DNA from: an uncultured Kiritimatiellota bacterium
Lineage (GTDB): Bacteria > Verrucomicrobiota > Kiritimatiellia > RFP12 > DVOR01
Direction: 5' to 3'
Length of the DNA: 59,520 bases
Assembly: GCA_944389565.1 (NCBI GenBank)
Contig: CALXMV010000013.1
Span: forward strand, 1 to 59,520
The position numbers and the translations under genes are program-made. The notes under the pieces were generated by a model. That model searched no databases, was not told the origin of the DNA, and saw nothing but the letters and a program-made list of their open reading frames with translations. This document shows positions 7,817-19,400 of this stretch, in pieces. Position 1 is the first letter of the stretch. Each line of letters starts with the position of its first letter.

Positions 7817-9892
7817 TCAGGCCTTTCGTTCGGCGCGGCTGTCCAGCAGGGCCAGGGCGCTTTCGAGCTCGGCGGTGGAGCCCACGAGGATGAGGGAGTC
7901 GCCCGCGTTGAGGATGGTGTCGCGCCCCGGCGAGAAGTTCGCCCCGGCGCGGCGCGAGGTCACGGAGATCACGGCCGCGCCCGTCTGCTTGCGCAGATCC
8001 ACCTCGCCGAGCGTCTTGCCGTCGACGGCCGCGCCCGGGGGGATGACGAAGGTCTCGGTGCGGGCGGCGATGGCATCGAAGGTCACGGGCTCCTCGGGCG
8101 GCAGGGCGTTCACGTCAAAGGCCGCGCGCAGCGTGTCATGCGCCTCGCGGGACTGCTCCCGGAAACGCTTGCCGAAGAGGAGCACATACCCGCCCGCCGC
8201 GGCGATGAGCAGCGCCAACAACCACGAGACGCTCACGAAGCCGGAGCACAGAATCGCCGCATAGGCCGCCAACGCCAGCCACCCCACCAGCTTCAGCGAG
8301 TCGCGGATGAACTTGCGCACGCGCGAGAGCCCATGCACCCGCCCGGCGAACGCCTCCTCCGCCGCGTGCTTCAGGATCTCGCCCCACGAATGCCCCGCCG
8401 CCCACAGCCCCGGCGCCGCGAGCAGGAGCGCCGCCACCGCGCAGAGCAGCCCGCCCGGCTCCAGCCACGGCGCCCAAGCGTCGATCTCCCGCACCCACTT
8501 CGCCACCGTCGGGACGCTCGCCACCAGGTAGACCACCGCCACGGTCACCAGGATCATCGCCAGCTGCAGCCCCAGGCGTACCACGTGCCCGCGGATGTGC
8601 GCCAGCGGCGACTCCTCCCCATCCCCCATCCGCTTCGAGGCCAGGTCGGCGATCCACCGGCGATACCAATGCAGCAGGTCGTGCGAGCGTGCCGGGAAGG
8701 CCCGCCCCACCAGCCGGTAGAGCGCGTCGGAATACCGCAGCAGATAAGGGTTGGTGGCCGTGCAGAGCAGCGCCACGCCCACGGCGATCTGATAGAGCGG
8801 CCGGTCGCTCATCTCCCCCGCCATCGCGATCCCCGCGATGATGAAGGAGAACTCCGCCACCTGCCCCATCCCGATGCCCACCTTGAACGCGTCGTGCGGG
8901 TCCTCGCCCGCCAAGAGGCACGCCACCGTGTTGTTCACCAGCTTCAGCACGATCATCGCCGCCGTGATGAAAAGGATCGTCCCCAGGTTCGCCCAGATCA
9001 CCGCCGGCTCCACCATCAGCCCCACGGAGACGAAGAAGACCGCGCCGAAGAGGTTCGCCACCGGATCCACCACCGCCGCGATCCGCGTGCGGCTCCGCGC
9101 CTCCGCCAGGATCGCCCCCGCCAGGAAGGCCCCCACCACCAGCGACAGCCCCAGGCCGTTCTGCGCCAGGCACGAGATGCCGAAGCAGATCCCCAGCGCC
9201 GTCATCAGCACGATCTCGTCCCCGAACCCCTTCGTCACCTTATTCATCAGCCACGGCGCCAACAGGATCCCGAAGACCACCACCCCCAGCAGGAAGAGCG
9301 CCAGCACCCCCAGCTGCTTGCCGATATCCAGCATCAGCGCCCCCCAGCCGCCCGAGTCGCCGCCCATCCCCCCGGCCACCCCGTGCAGCACCGCGATCAG
9401 CAAAATCGCCAGCACATCCTCGATCAGCGCGATCGCGAAGGTGTTGTCCGCGAAACGCCGCCCCAGCCACCCCAGCTGCTTCAGCGTCTTCGCCGCGATC
9501 GACGTGGAGCTGTCGCACAGGATCAGCCCCAGCAGGAAACACTCCAAGCTCCCCCACCCCAGCATCTTCCCCACGCAGAACCCGCCGATCACCATGAACG
9601 CCACGTCCCACACCGCCGGGAAGACCACCGCGCCCCCCATCCGCCGCACCTTGCGGAAACTGAAGCCCAGCCCGATCGAGAACATCAGGAACATCACACC
9701 CAGATCCGACAGCATCTGGATGTTGTGCGGGTTCGCGATCAGCCGCGGCCCCATATGCGGCCCCACGATCACCCCTGCCAGAATGTACCCCACCGTCAGC
9801 GGCAGATTCCACCGAGAAAACAGCAACCCCACCACCGCGGCCACCACCACCGCGATGCTCAAATCCGTGAAGAAAGACGAAATCTCTGCCAT
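7817..9892 (-). CDS. CPA2-family monovalent cation:proton antiporter with a C-terminal TrkA-C domain
   Basis: 691 residues. The N-terminal two thirds is a CPA2 (Kef-type) transporter with about 12-13 membrane segments (LLFSRWNLPLTVGYILAGVI, MFSIGLGFSFRKV, GQVAEFSFIIAGIAMAGEM). A soluble linker and further membrane segments follow, then a C-terminal TrkA-C/RCK-C ligand-binding domain (ETFVIPPGAAVDGKTLGEVD ... LNAGDSLILVGS). There is no clear TrkA-N NAD-binding domain, unlike KefB/KefC. Function is probably K+ or Na+ efflux in exchange for protons. It heads an operon with thrC and MscS. Minus-strand TAGAAT (9909-9904) lies only 11 nt upstream of the ATG, implying a very short leader. Confidence 0.88.
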   Translation of the reverse strand: MAEISSFFTDLSIAVVVAAVVGLLFSRWNLPLTVGYILAGVIVGPHMGPRLIANPHNIQMLSDLGVMFLMFSIGLGFSFRKVRRMGGAVVFPAVWDVAFMVIGGFCVGKMLGWGSLECFLLGLILCDSSTSIAAKTLKQLGWLGRRFADNTFAIALIEDVLAILLIAVLHGVAGGMGGDSGGWGALMLDIGKQLGVLALFLLGVVVFGILLAPWLMNKVTKGFGDEIVLMTALGICFGISCLAQNGLGLSLVVGAFLAGAILAEARSRTRIAAVVDPVANLFGAVFFVSVGLMVEPAVIWANLGTILFITAAMIVLKLVNNTVACLLAGEDPHDAFKVGIGMGQVAEFSFIIAGIAMAGEMSDRPLYQIAVGVALLCTATNPYLLRYSDALYRLVGRAFPARSHDLLHWYRRWIADLASKRMGDGEESPLAHIRGHVVRLGLQLAMILVTVAVVYLVASVPTVAKWVREIDAWAPWLEPGGLLCAVAALLLAAPGLWAAGHSWGEILKHAAEEAFAGRVHGLSRVRKFIRDSLKLVGWLALAAYAAILCSGFVSVSWLLALLIAAAGGYVLLFGKRFREQSREAHDTLRAAFDVNALPPEEPVTFDAIAARTETFVIPPGAAVDGKTLGEVDLRKQTGAAVISVTSRRAGANFSPGRDTILNAGDSLILVGSTAELESALALLDSRAERKA

Positions 9893-9903
9893 AACAATGC
9901 CCT

Positions 9904-9909
9904 ATTCTA
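9904..9909 (-). promoter_or_regulatory. Candidate -10 element of the antiporter operon
   Basis: TAGAAT on the minus strand, 11 nt upstream of the start codon. No convincing -35 box 17 nt further out, so confidence is limited. Confidence 0.35.
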
Positions 9910-9939
9910 CCACATTTCACCCCCCGGCACACCCCAAAA

Positions 9940-10245
9940 AGCCAACCCCGCGCCCCATGCCGCCCACCGCCCACGGCCATGCCCCTCGGCTGACGAGGCC
10001 CATGGCACACCACGGGAAGAAACCGCCGATTGGGGCCGACTGCCGCCGGCTGGGCGGCATAGGGGAAAACGCTCCGCGAAGTTGGTTTCCGGCGTGCGGG
10101 AGCACGCCCCCAATCCATCCCGATCGGCGGAATCGGCGGTCCCCCTTGGCGTGCGATTGCTCCCCTGGTGCGCCACAGCCTCCATCCAGCCGGCGGCAGC
10201 CGGCCCCTAATCGGCCCCAATCGACGGAATCGGCGGTTCCCCAAA
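9940..10245. repeat. Cluster of degenerate inverted and direct intergenic repeats
   Basis: The non-coding stretch 9893-10371 contains three copies of a module beginning ACCGCCGATT. One is on plus (from about 10021, continuing TGGGGCCGACTGCCGCCGGC). Two are on minus (about 10112-10142 and 10170-10240). The outer copies pair as a large imperfect hairpin, and the two minus copies are direct repeats ending CGGAATCGGCGGT. No credible gene was found here; reading frames on both strands look like G+C-driven noise. Confidence 0.55.
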
Positions 10246-10263
10246 CGCCTCCCATTCGCCCCA

Positions 10264-10347
10264 AAGTCGGGAGGGGGTGGGGCGAAACCCTAAAGGGTTG
10301 GGGCGGAAGTCGGGAGGGTTTGGGGCAAAACCCTTAGGGGTTCGCCC
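10264..10347. repeat. Dispersed intergenic repeat, two tandem copies
   Basis: Two successive copies of a unit of about 42 nt starting AAGTCGGGAGGG, followed by GGGGC, an AAACCCTTAGGG-type palindrome and GCCCC. The same unit occurs, inverted, at 29060-29127 and 55361-55411. Confidence 0.65.
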
Positions 10348-10371
10348 CGAGGGGCGGGAGGGGCGGGCGCG

Positions 10372-10406
10372 AAAAAAAGGGCCGCACCTCGCGGTGCGGC
10401 CTTTTT
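10372..10406 (-). terminator. Terminator of the giant surface-protein gene
   Basis: GGCCGCACC-TCGC-GGTGCGGCC forms a perfect 9-bp stem flanked by a run of A on one side and T on the other, so it can act in both directions. It lies 18 nt beyond the stop codon at 10424. Confidence 0.85.
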
Positions 10407-10423
10407 GGGGATCGGCGGGGGGC

Positions 10424-13400
10424 TCAGTCCGCCAAGGTCTTCGCGGCCTTCTTGGAGGAGAGGATGACCTTGAAGAACTGGGCGGGCTTGCCGTCGATGG
10501 TGAGGGTGGCGGCGTCCAAGGTGGCGTTGGGCGACTGGGTGCCGGTCACGGAGATCTCGCCGAGTTTGGTCCAGGCGGCGTCGCCGAGGTCCGCCTTGCC
10601 GTAGACGGCGTAGATGGCGGAGGAGGACATGGCGCCGGAGAAGAAGTCGGTGAGGTTCGCGACGGTGCCATCGGTCTTGGTGGCGGCGGCGACATCCCAG
10701 GTGAGGGTGACCTGGCCGTCGACGAGGTTGATGCCGGTGACGGTGAGGCCGTAGGTGTCGTAGCCATCCTTGTAGAGCTTGATGGCGGTCTCGTAGCCGA
10801 GGATGTCGATGATCTCGCGGGCCTCCTCGAGGTTTTCGGGGAGCTCGGCGGTCTTGACGGAGCCGTCGGCGTTGACCTCGGTGACGGTGAGGCCGTAGAG
10901 CTGTGCGCCGTAGGCGGTGAGGGCGAGCTTGCCCTGGGCGTCGACGGTCCAGATGGAGGTGCCGATGTGGTTTTCGGTGCTGCCCTTGAAGTTGTTGCAC
11001 CAGTCGCCGAAGTCCTTGGAGACGTCCTTGCCGAGGGCCTTGGCCTGCTTCCACTCCCAGGCGTCGGCGAGCTTGTCGTTATCGGTGTCGACATCCTGGA
11101 TGTAGAAGTCGAACTGGTAATCGACGCCGCCATTGACGGGCGTTGCGGAGGCCGGGTCGAAGTAGTAGCCGGTGGTGGACTCGAGGCCTTGGGCGGCGTA
11201 GCCCCAGGGCTCCCAGGCGTCGCGCTTGCCGTTGCGGTTGAGGTCGAGGTAGGCCATCAGGTAGACGGGCTCGTTGGTGGGCAGACCGCGGACCTCGACG
11301 TCGAACCGGGTGGAGAAGAAGGCGTCGAACTCCGTCCGGCCGTCGGTGTAGGTGCGCTTGTAGACGCTGTCCTTGTTCATGGTGATGGTGCGGTTGAAGC
11401 CGGCGGCCTCCCCGTCCTCCGCGTCGTAGACGAGGAGGTCGGAGTTGGCGGCGATGGGATCGCCGTTGAAGGAGCCGGAGCGGTGCGCCTCGACCACGAG
11501 CCTGCCGCCGCCGAAGTCGTCGGTCGTCATCAGCACGCCGTTGTAGCGGACGTGGGCGCGGACGTAGTAGGAGTCCTGGCCGGTGAAGGAAACGGACTTG
11601 TCGGCGTCTTGGTACTCGGAGAGGCCGCCATCCTTGCCGGAATCGCGGAGCTGGATCCGGAAGGAGCTGCTGAGGGTGCGGCTGTCGCCGTTGTACGGGT
11701 TGAGCGTCAGGGTGTAGTCGTAGAGGCCGTTGCCGAAGAGGGCGTTGCTCTCGTTGAGCTCGCCGATGCCGCGGGAGAGGACGTAGCGGTAGCGGAATTG
11801 CTCCTTCCCACCGGTGCCGAGGTCGGTGGCGCTGGCGGTGACGCCGCGGATCGTCTTGTCGAAGACGACTTCGCTGACCGGGTTGCCGAGGGCGTCCTCG
11901 ACCTTGGTGATGGTGAGGTTGAAGGTGGGCACCTGGACGTTGCTCTTCCACTCGAAGGTGAGCTCGGTGTTGGAGCGGACGTCACCGCCGACGGGCGCGA
12001 CGATCGCGGTGCTTTCGGCATCGATGGCGTCGACGTAGTTGGTCACGACGCCGATGTTGTAGTTCTGCCAACGGTCGCGCTGGTAGTTCTGCAACTCGAT
12101 GGGCACCAGGTAGACCTTGTAGGAGGCCTTGACGGTGGTGGTGCCGCCCATGCAGGGGAGACCGGCGGGATTGGCGGCGAAGATCTCGTCTTCGGTGAGG
12201 TAGGGCTTCTTGAGGTTGTATTCCTTCTTGAAGACGGGGTTGGCCTCCAGGACGGTGGTACCATCGTCGCCATCGGCGTGGCCGAAGACCTTGTAGGGGG
12301 TCAGGGCGAGGAGGAAGGTGGAGCCGTCGTTCAACCCGGTGAAGTAGGTGGGGTTGAGGTTGGTGCCGGTGGACTCGTTGGGGATCGTGGAGGAGGGGGT
12401 GCCTTCCTCGTCGGTGATCTGGCCGGCCTCGGCCTGAAGGGTCGTGATGATGGAGCCGACGTCGAAGCGGACGGAGCCGGGAGGCGCCTTCTCGGTGAGG
12501 GCGACGTGGAGCGTGCGGTTCACCTGGTCGAAGCCGATGTCGACGTCGTGCTGGTCGGGCGTGCCGCCGGGCTCACCGTTGTCCCACTTGCCGTCGCCAT
12601 CGAGGTCGGCGAAGACATAGAAGTTGTTGATGCCTTCGCGCAGCCAGCCGCTGTCAGGGCGCACCAAGGTGAAGGTGTTGCTCTGGCCGGGGGAGATGGT
12701 GTAGCGGTAGGAGGCCGTGCCGAGGAACTCGTCCTGGGCGTAGCGCTCCAGCACGCCGGTGTCCGGGTTCTGGTAGACGAACTCGCCGTCGGACCAGAAG
12801 GAGTCGTCCGTCGCGAAGGTCATCTCGTAGTAGCCCGTGCGGTAGTTCACGGTGCCGAGATCGATCTCCTCCTCGGTGGTCGTGTAGGAGACCGCGCCGG
12901 TCGCCTCGTCGACGGTCGGGACGTAGAGGTACTGCTTGGTGTAGAGGCGGGCGACGTCGCCGGAGGTGACGGTGTCGGCGAGGACCTCCCAGAAGACGTA
13001 CTCCTGGTTGGTCGAGGAGCCGCCCTCGGTCTCGGTGGCAGTGTTGTTGGTGTACCGCTGGAAGGTGAACTTCAGGGAGCCGGGGACGATGTTGCCCATG
13101 TGCAGGTAACCGGAGAGGGTGCCGAAGCGCCAGTTTCCGATCTCCTGGGAGAGGGTCGCACCCTGGGCGGCCTCGGACGCGGAGGTCGCGAGCGGGAGGA
13201 AGAAGGTCGCGTCCGGCGCGGAGTTGTTGTTCGTGGCGGTGTAGGAGTGGACCACGAGCTGGGCGCCTTCCGTCGCGTTGGTGTAGACATCCTGGTTGCC
13301 GAAGAAATCGATCGTAAGGCGGAGCGCGGGGGTCGGGTGCTCGGGCGCCAGGTTGCCGGCCTGCGAGATGCTCTCGCGGTAGTTGGGGTTGGTGGAGTGG

Positions 13401-16400
13401 TTGCCGGTGCGGAAGTTGGCGCGCACCTCGGCCCAGTTGCTCCAGCCGTCGCCGTCAGGGTCCTTCTCGGCGTCGTGGACGTCGACGCTGAGGTACTCGG
13501 AACGGTTGGCGGCCTCCCAATGATCCTCCATGAAGTCATTGTCGGTGTAGAGGAGGCCGAAGGTCGGGCGGCCGCGACGGGCCCAGATCGGGATCTGGTA
13601 GTCGGGGATGCCGTTGCCGGCGGTGGAGTACATGCCGGGGTCGGAGCTGGCGAGGTACTCGGCGTAGTTCGTCAGGAAGTCGCCGTCGGGGTCGCCGTGC
13701 GGGCCGTTGTCGCCCTCGGGGTCGTTCGGGTCGAGGCCGTAGTAGCTTTCCCACCAGTTGGGCATCAGGTCGCCGTCGCTGTCGACGGTGGAGCCGCCGG
13801 AGACGTGGTCCTGGAGCCACTTGCCGCCCTCGGAGTATTCCTGGTCGGCGAGGTTGTCGGCGGCGTCGCCGGTGTGCTCGAACCAGCCCATGCCCTCGCC
13901 TTCGCCGGTGCCGGGCTTCTCGTCGTCCTCCTCGGCGCCGGAGGGGTCGGTGCTCGGGCCGGTCCACCAGCCGTTGGTGGAGTACTTCGCGAAGGCGTCG
14001 CCGTAGAGCATCAGGTCGGGGGCGACCCAGGTGCTGTAGGCGCCGCGGACGCGGTAGGCGGGCTGGTCGAACCTCGCCGTGGCGAAGTAGGCGTAGCCGT
14101 AGGGGTTGCCCTCGGTCTTGACGTTGTAGGTGGGGGTGGCGGAGACGTTCGTGCCGGCGGCGTAGGGCGTCCAGTACTCGGAGTCCGCGGCCTTGAGGTT
14201 GCGCACGTTGCCGGAGGGGGCGCGGAGGCGCGGCTCGCCGGCGTCGCTGCTCAGCGGGACGAGGAGGTTGGAGTAGGCGCGCTCGACGTCGGCCACCGGC
14301 AGATGGCTGACGGTGCTGTGCGCCATCGGGACGTACTCGGCCTCGGTGTACTTGGTGCTGAGGAGCTTCTCAGGCATCGTGAGGGCGTAGTAGGAGGTGT
14401 AGATCTCCTCGGCGGTGGGCATGGTGTGCGCGTTGATGAGCGGCGTGCCGGGGGCGGCGAGGGTCTCCTGCAGGCCTTTGCGGCGGTAGAGGAAGGAGCC
14501 GGGGGTGGTGTCGCCGCCGATGAGCTTCTCGCCGGGATAGGTCTCCCAAGGCGTGTCCTCGGCGACGAGCGTGCCTTCATCGCCTTCCTCGCGGGTGGAG
14601 CCGGAGAGGAGGTCGTTGAAGGTGTACATGGCCACGAGCTCGGCGGGGACGTTGCTGGCGTAGTGGCCGCCGCCGCTGTAACGGGCCAGGAAGGCGTTGT
14701 AGCGCTGCTCGAGGAGGTCGGTCTGGGTGAAGGTCTTCGAGCGGTTGGAGGAGATCTGGGCGGCGGAGCGGGCGCCGTTCCAGATGCGGACCTCGTCGAT
14801 GAAGCCCTTGTAGGCGTTGGCGTAGATGTCGTCGAAGCCCTGCTCCAGGTCGAAGTCGCCCAGCTCGGGGTCCCAATCGGGGATCCACGCCTCGGTGGTC
14901 GGGCCGGCGCCGACCAGGATGGGGGCCTGGCGGTAGGTGTAGCGCTGGACGCCGCCGGAGAGGTCGTTCTTCACGGAGATGACGCCGTTGGCGGGGATGA
15001 GGCCGGAGGCCAGGGCGGCGATTTCCGTGCCGTTGATGTAAATCGCCAGGCGGGAACCGTCGTAGGTGGCGGCCAGATGGCTCCACTCGCCGGCCTTGAT
15101 GGTGGCGCCGGCGGTGACGGTGGGCTCGCCGGCGGGCGTGTCGGCGGAGCCGGGCGCGGAGGTGCCCATGCCGGTGTAGCTGGCGAAGGGCGCGAAGGTG
15201 CCGTCCTCCTTGACCTTGAGGCCGAGGCGGAAGTTGTGGCGGATGGCGCCCAGGGTGTCGCCCAGCACGTTGAAGCGCCACGGACGATCCACGAGGATCA
15301 CGGTGTCGGCGGTCTGGTCGGCATCGGGATTGACCCAGCACTCGATGGTGAAGGTCTCGAGGGAGGTGGGCCCAAACTGCGTGTCGGCATGGCTCTGCAT
15401 CACGCCGGCGCCGCCGAAGTAGGCCGCCTGCTGACGGTCAGGCGTGCGGAGCGTCTGCGGGTCGCCGCGGGCGCTGGTGGTGGAGACGAGCTCCACGCGG
15501 TCGCTGATGCCGTCGCCGTCGGTGTCGAAGCCCTCGTTGATCTCGTAGGGGAGGACGGAGGCCGTGCTGCCGGCGGGCGCGGAGGCGGGGATGATCCGCA
15601 CGACGTAGTCGAAGCCCGTGGTCGGCATGTAGAGGGTCGGGAAGACCGTCGTCTCGCCGCCGCCGAGCGCGCCTTCGAGGACGACCGGCGTGGAGACGTT
15701 GGCGTTCAGACGGGTGTAGAAACGGGTGACGAAGGAGTTGGCGTTGTCCGGGTCGGTCATCCACAGCGACGAGGGATCCGTGCCGTAGCGGGAGACGGCG
15801 CCGGTGGGATTGACGGACTCCTCGACGTTGGTGAGGCCGTCGCCGTCGGGGTCGGCGAAGGGCACGCCGGCCAGCCACGGGTAGCTGTAGTAGTCATAGC
15901 CCGTGACGCTCCCGAGCTCGAGGGCGGGGTTGTTGAAGGAGTTGACACCCGTGGGCGAGGGCAGCTGCACGACCGCGGAATCGAAGGAGCGGAAGGCGCC
16001 GCCGGAGCCGTCGGTGTTGCCGAGCGTGTAGATGACGCCGACCTTGTCGATGACGAAGCTGCCGCGGCCGGTGGTGTCGGTGCCCGCGCTGGAGGAGCTG
16101 TTGGCGTAGTCGCCCAGCAACGGGTTGAGGCCGTGGAAGACTTCCCAGTAATCGTCCAGACCGTCGGCGTCGGTGTCGGCCACGAGCGGGCTGGTGGTCA
16201 TGAAGAAGTCGCGGAGCGTGGAGACCTGCGGCAGGTAGGTGCCGAGGGTGCGGACATCCTGGACGGGGGCGCCGAGGGCAAGGAAATTCCTGCGGAGGGC
16301 GCCGAAGGGCTGGAGCGGCAGGTGATAGCCGATGTTCGCGAGGTAGGTCTCGTTGCCCTCGACCCAGACACCGCCGTTGTAGCCGCGGATCGCCGCGCGA

Positions 16401-19400
16401 TACTGCGAGGCCAGGAGCGGGTTGAGCGGGGTGTCCGCGTCGGAGAGGGCCGTGTAGAGGGTCTCCTCGTAGGCGGAGGCATCGGTCTCCCCGTCGAAGG
16501 TCAGGCCGCTCGTGCCGGAGTAGGCGGGGGTCTCATCGGCCATCGCGGTGTAGGCGGGGTCCTCGTCGATAGCGAGGGCGTCGGCCATGTAGGCGAGGAT
16601 CTGGGCCTTGCGGGCCTCCCAGAGGGTCTTGCCCTGACCGGTGAGGATCTCCTTGAGGACGGTCTGGTCGGTGGCGGCATCGCCATCGGTGAGGCGCTCG
16701 ATCAGCTGGTCGATGCGCCAGATGAGGGCCAGGACCTGCCGCTGGCTACGCGCGGTGTCGCCGGCGTAGGCGCTGTTGAGGAGGAGCGGGTTGTCGCCGA
16801 GGCCGGCCTGGAGGCGCTGGTAGGCGACGTCGAGCTCGCCGATGGCGCGCTGGAGGTTCTGAACGGCCAGGTAGGTGAGGTACTGGCGGGAGTAGCCGAT
16901 CGTGCCATCATCATCGTTCGCCGACATGAGGGTGGCGGGGAGCGGGTTGAGGGCGTAGTTGGCGGTCTGCGCCTCGGTGGGGAAGAAGATGGAGACGTTC
17001 CAGATCCGGTTGAAGGCGGCGACGATGGCCGGCTTGAGGTACTCGGCCTGGGAGGCCTCAAGGTCCCCGACGGGACCGCCGATGATGGCGGCGTCCATGT
17101 GGCCGGAGGCGATGGACTGGAGGAGCGGGTGCACCATCACGCGCTCTTCCGCGGCGTCCATGTAGTAATCGACGGAGGGGACGGAGGAGGGGTTGGCCAA
17201 ATCCTCGAGGATGTTGTAGACATCGGGGATCTGCTTCCACATATACGCCATCCCGGCGCCTTCGCCGGCGGCCTGGAGGATGCCGGGGATGTCCTTGTAG
17301 AGGCGGGCGGCATCGGGACCGAGATCGTAGCGGAGGTGGCGCAGGATGCCGGTGAGGTACTCCTGATAGTTGGGCAGACCGTCCTGGTCGTAGTCACGGC
17401 CCCAGTCGGAGGCGGTGGTGGGATCGGGCGCACCGGTGGGGATGACGTAGGTGCCGTCGGCGGTCTCGTAGTTGGGCTGCTCGTCGGGATCGAGGTTGGC
17501 GTCCTCCTCGGGCATGGTGGTCCCGAGGGTAGAGGCGAGGCCGTAGCGGTACTCCCAGCCATCGGGCATGCCGTCGCTGTCGGTGTCCATGCTGTTGGGG
17601 TTGCAGCCGCCGCCGACCCAAGAGGCGTCGGTGGGCGTGCCGTAGAGGTAGGAGGCGGAGCCCTCGGAACCGTCGAAGATGCCGTCGAGGTCGGTGTCGA
17701 CGTTCCACGGGTCGGTGGGCAGGATCTTGTTGGCCCAGCCGCCCTGGACGAGGTCGTAGCGGGCGTTGATGAGCGAGTCGGGGAAGCCCAGGCCGTTGGG
17801 CGCGGCCGCGGCGAGGAGGTTGGCGACGCGGCACTGGAACTCCTCGGCGGCGGTCAGGCCGTCGGCGTCCCAGTCACGGGTGCCGTCCTGCGGGATGTTC
17901 GGCACCTGGTACGGGCGCATACCGACATAGGCGGCCCAACCGTCGGGGATGCCGTCGTCGTTGGTGTCGGCCTTCTGCGGGTCGGAGGAAAGGGCGATGA
18001 CATTGTTGCCATTGTTGCCATCAATGGGTAAGCCGCCGGCGCGCTTGACGGCGGAGTTGAACTCCTCGAGGTTGGTGAAGGCCGCGGTGTTCACGGCGTC
18101 GAGGTTGCCGAACTTCTCGGTGTCGGGGATGATCGGGCGCTTGCCGTCGAACCAGCCGGTGAGCGGGTTGAAGCCAAGGGCCTGGTAGACGGCGAAGTCG
18201 CGGACCCGGACGGGGACCTGCGGGACCTCGACGAAGATGGCGGGCTCGTTCGCCCACGCGGTCACGTCGTCGATGTCGACGTCGTTGGCGACGGTGAGAT
18301 TCTCCGTCGTGAGCGAGGTGAGGTCAATCTCCTGCATGGTTGGCCGCAGGACGCGATGGAAGGTGCCGGCCTCGTAGTCGTAATAGAGGTTGGTGACGTC
18401 GGCGCCGTTCGAGACGGTGCTGACCTTGAAGAGGTGGTGGTAGTCGGAATAGGGCGTCAGCAGGGCAATGGCGAAGAAGTCATTGTCGGGGTTGAGCTGG
18501 GCGTCGTTGTTGTCGGGGATGCCGTGCTGGGGATTGAGGTTGAGGGGATCGAGCCCGAAGGCGACCTCCCAGCCATCGACCATCCAGTCGTTGTCGGTGT
18601 CGCAGTCGAGCGGGTTGGTGCCGGCGGCGATTTCCTCGACGTTGGAGAGGCCGTCGTTGTCGGAGTCGGCGTTGCGGTCACCGGCGACGAGCGGGTTGAA
18701 GAGGTCGATGACGTCGGCGGCCTCGAGGACGGTCCAGAAGTTGCCGCGGCCGTGGTCGCCGTTCGCGTCGTTGTAGGAAGAGCGGGTGGCGTCGTCGGGG
18801 TCGTAGCCGTTGTTGTAACGGCGGCCGATAGTGAAGGCCTCGCCGCGGTTGTTGGCGGTGCGGTTACGCAGGTCGACGGCGGGCCAGAGGGCGCGGTTGA
18901 CCTGGGTGTGCTCACCATCGGTGTAGACGGAGGCCCAAGCGAGGCGGGAGGCGTAGTACCAGAAGTAGTACTCGATGCCGTTGGGCAGGCCGTCGCCGTC
19001 CTGGTCATTGGAGCTGAGGTTGGGGAAACGGGCGAGCCAGCTGGTGAGGCGGGGCTCCAGCGCGCCGTTGCGGCGGTGGCCGTCGTCGGTGTAGAAGGGC
19101 TCGTCGAGGAGGATGCCGTTGGGGACGCGGGCATCGACGAAGTAATAGGTGCCGTTGTACTCAGCGCCGGTCCAAGTGTCGACGTTGCCCGTCATGGCGG
19201 CGTCATCGGCGGCGCCGTCGGTGAAGGGGAAGATGGCGTTGTGGACGGTCTCGCCATTGTCGGGGGTCCACGCGTCGTATTCGAGCTTGAACTGCTCGTA
19301 GTCGGGGCTCGCCGTGTTGACGTTCACAAGGACGCGGTTGGCGTGGTAGGCGTTGTTGTTGCCGTTGACCACGTTACCGTTGGCGTCGACGACATAGCGC

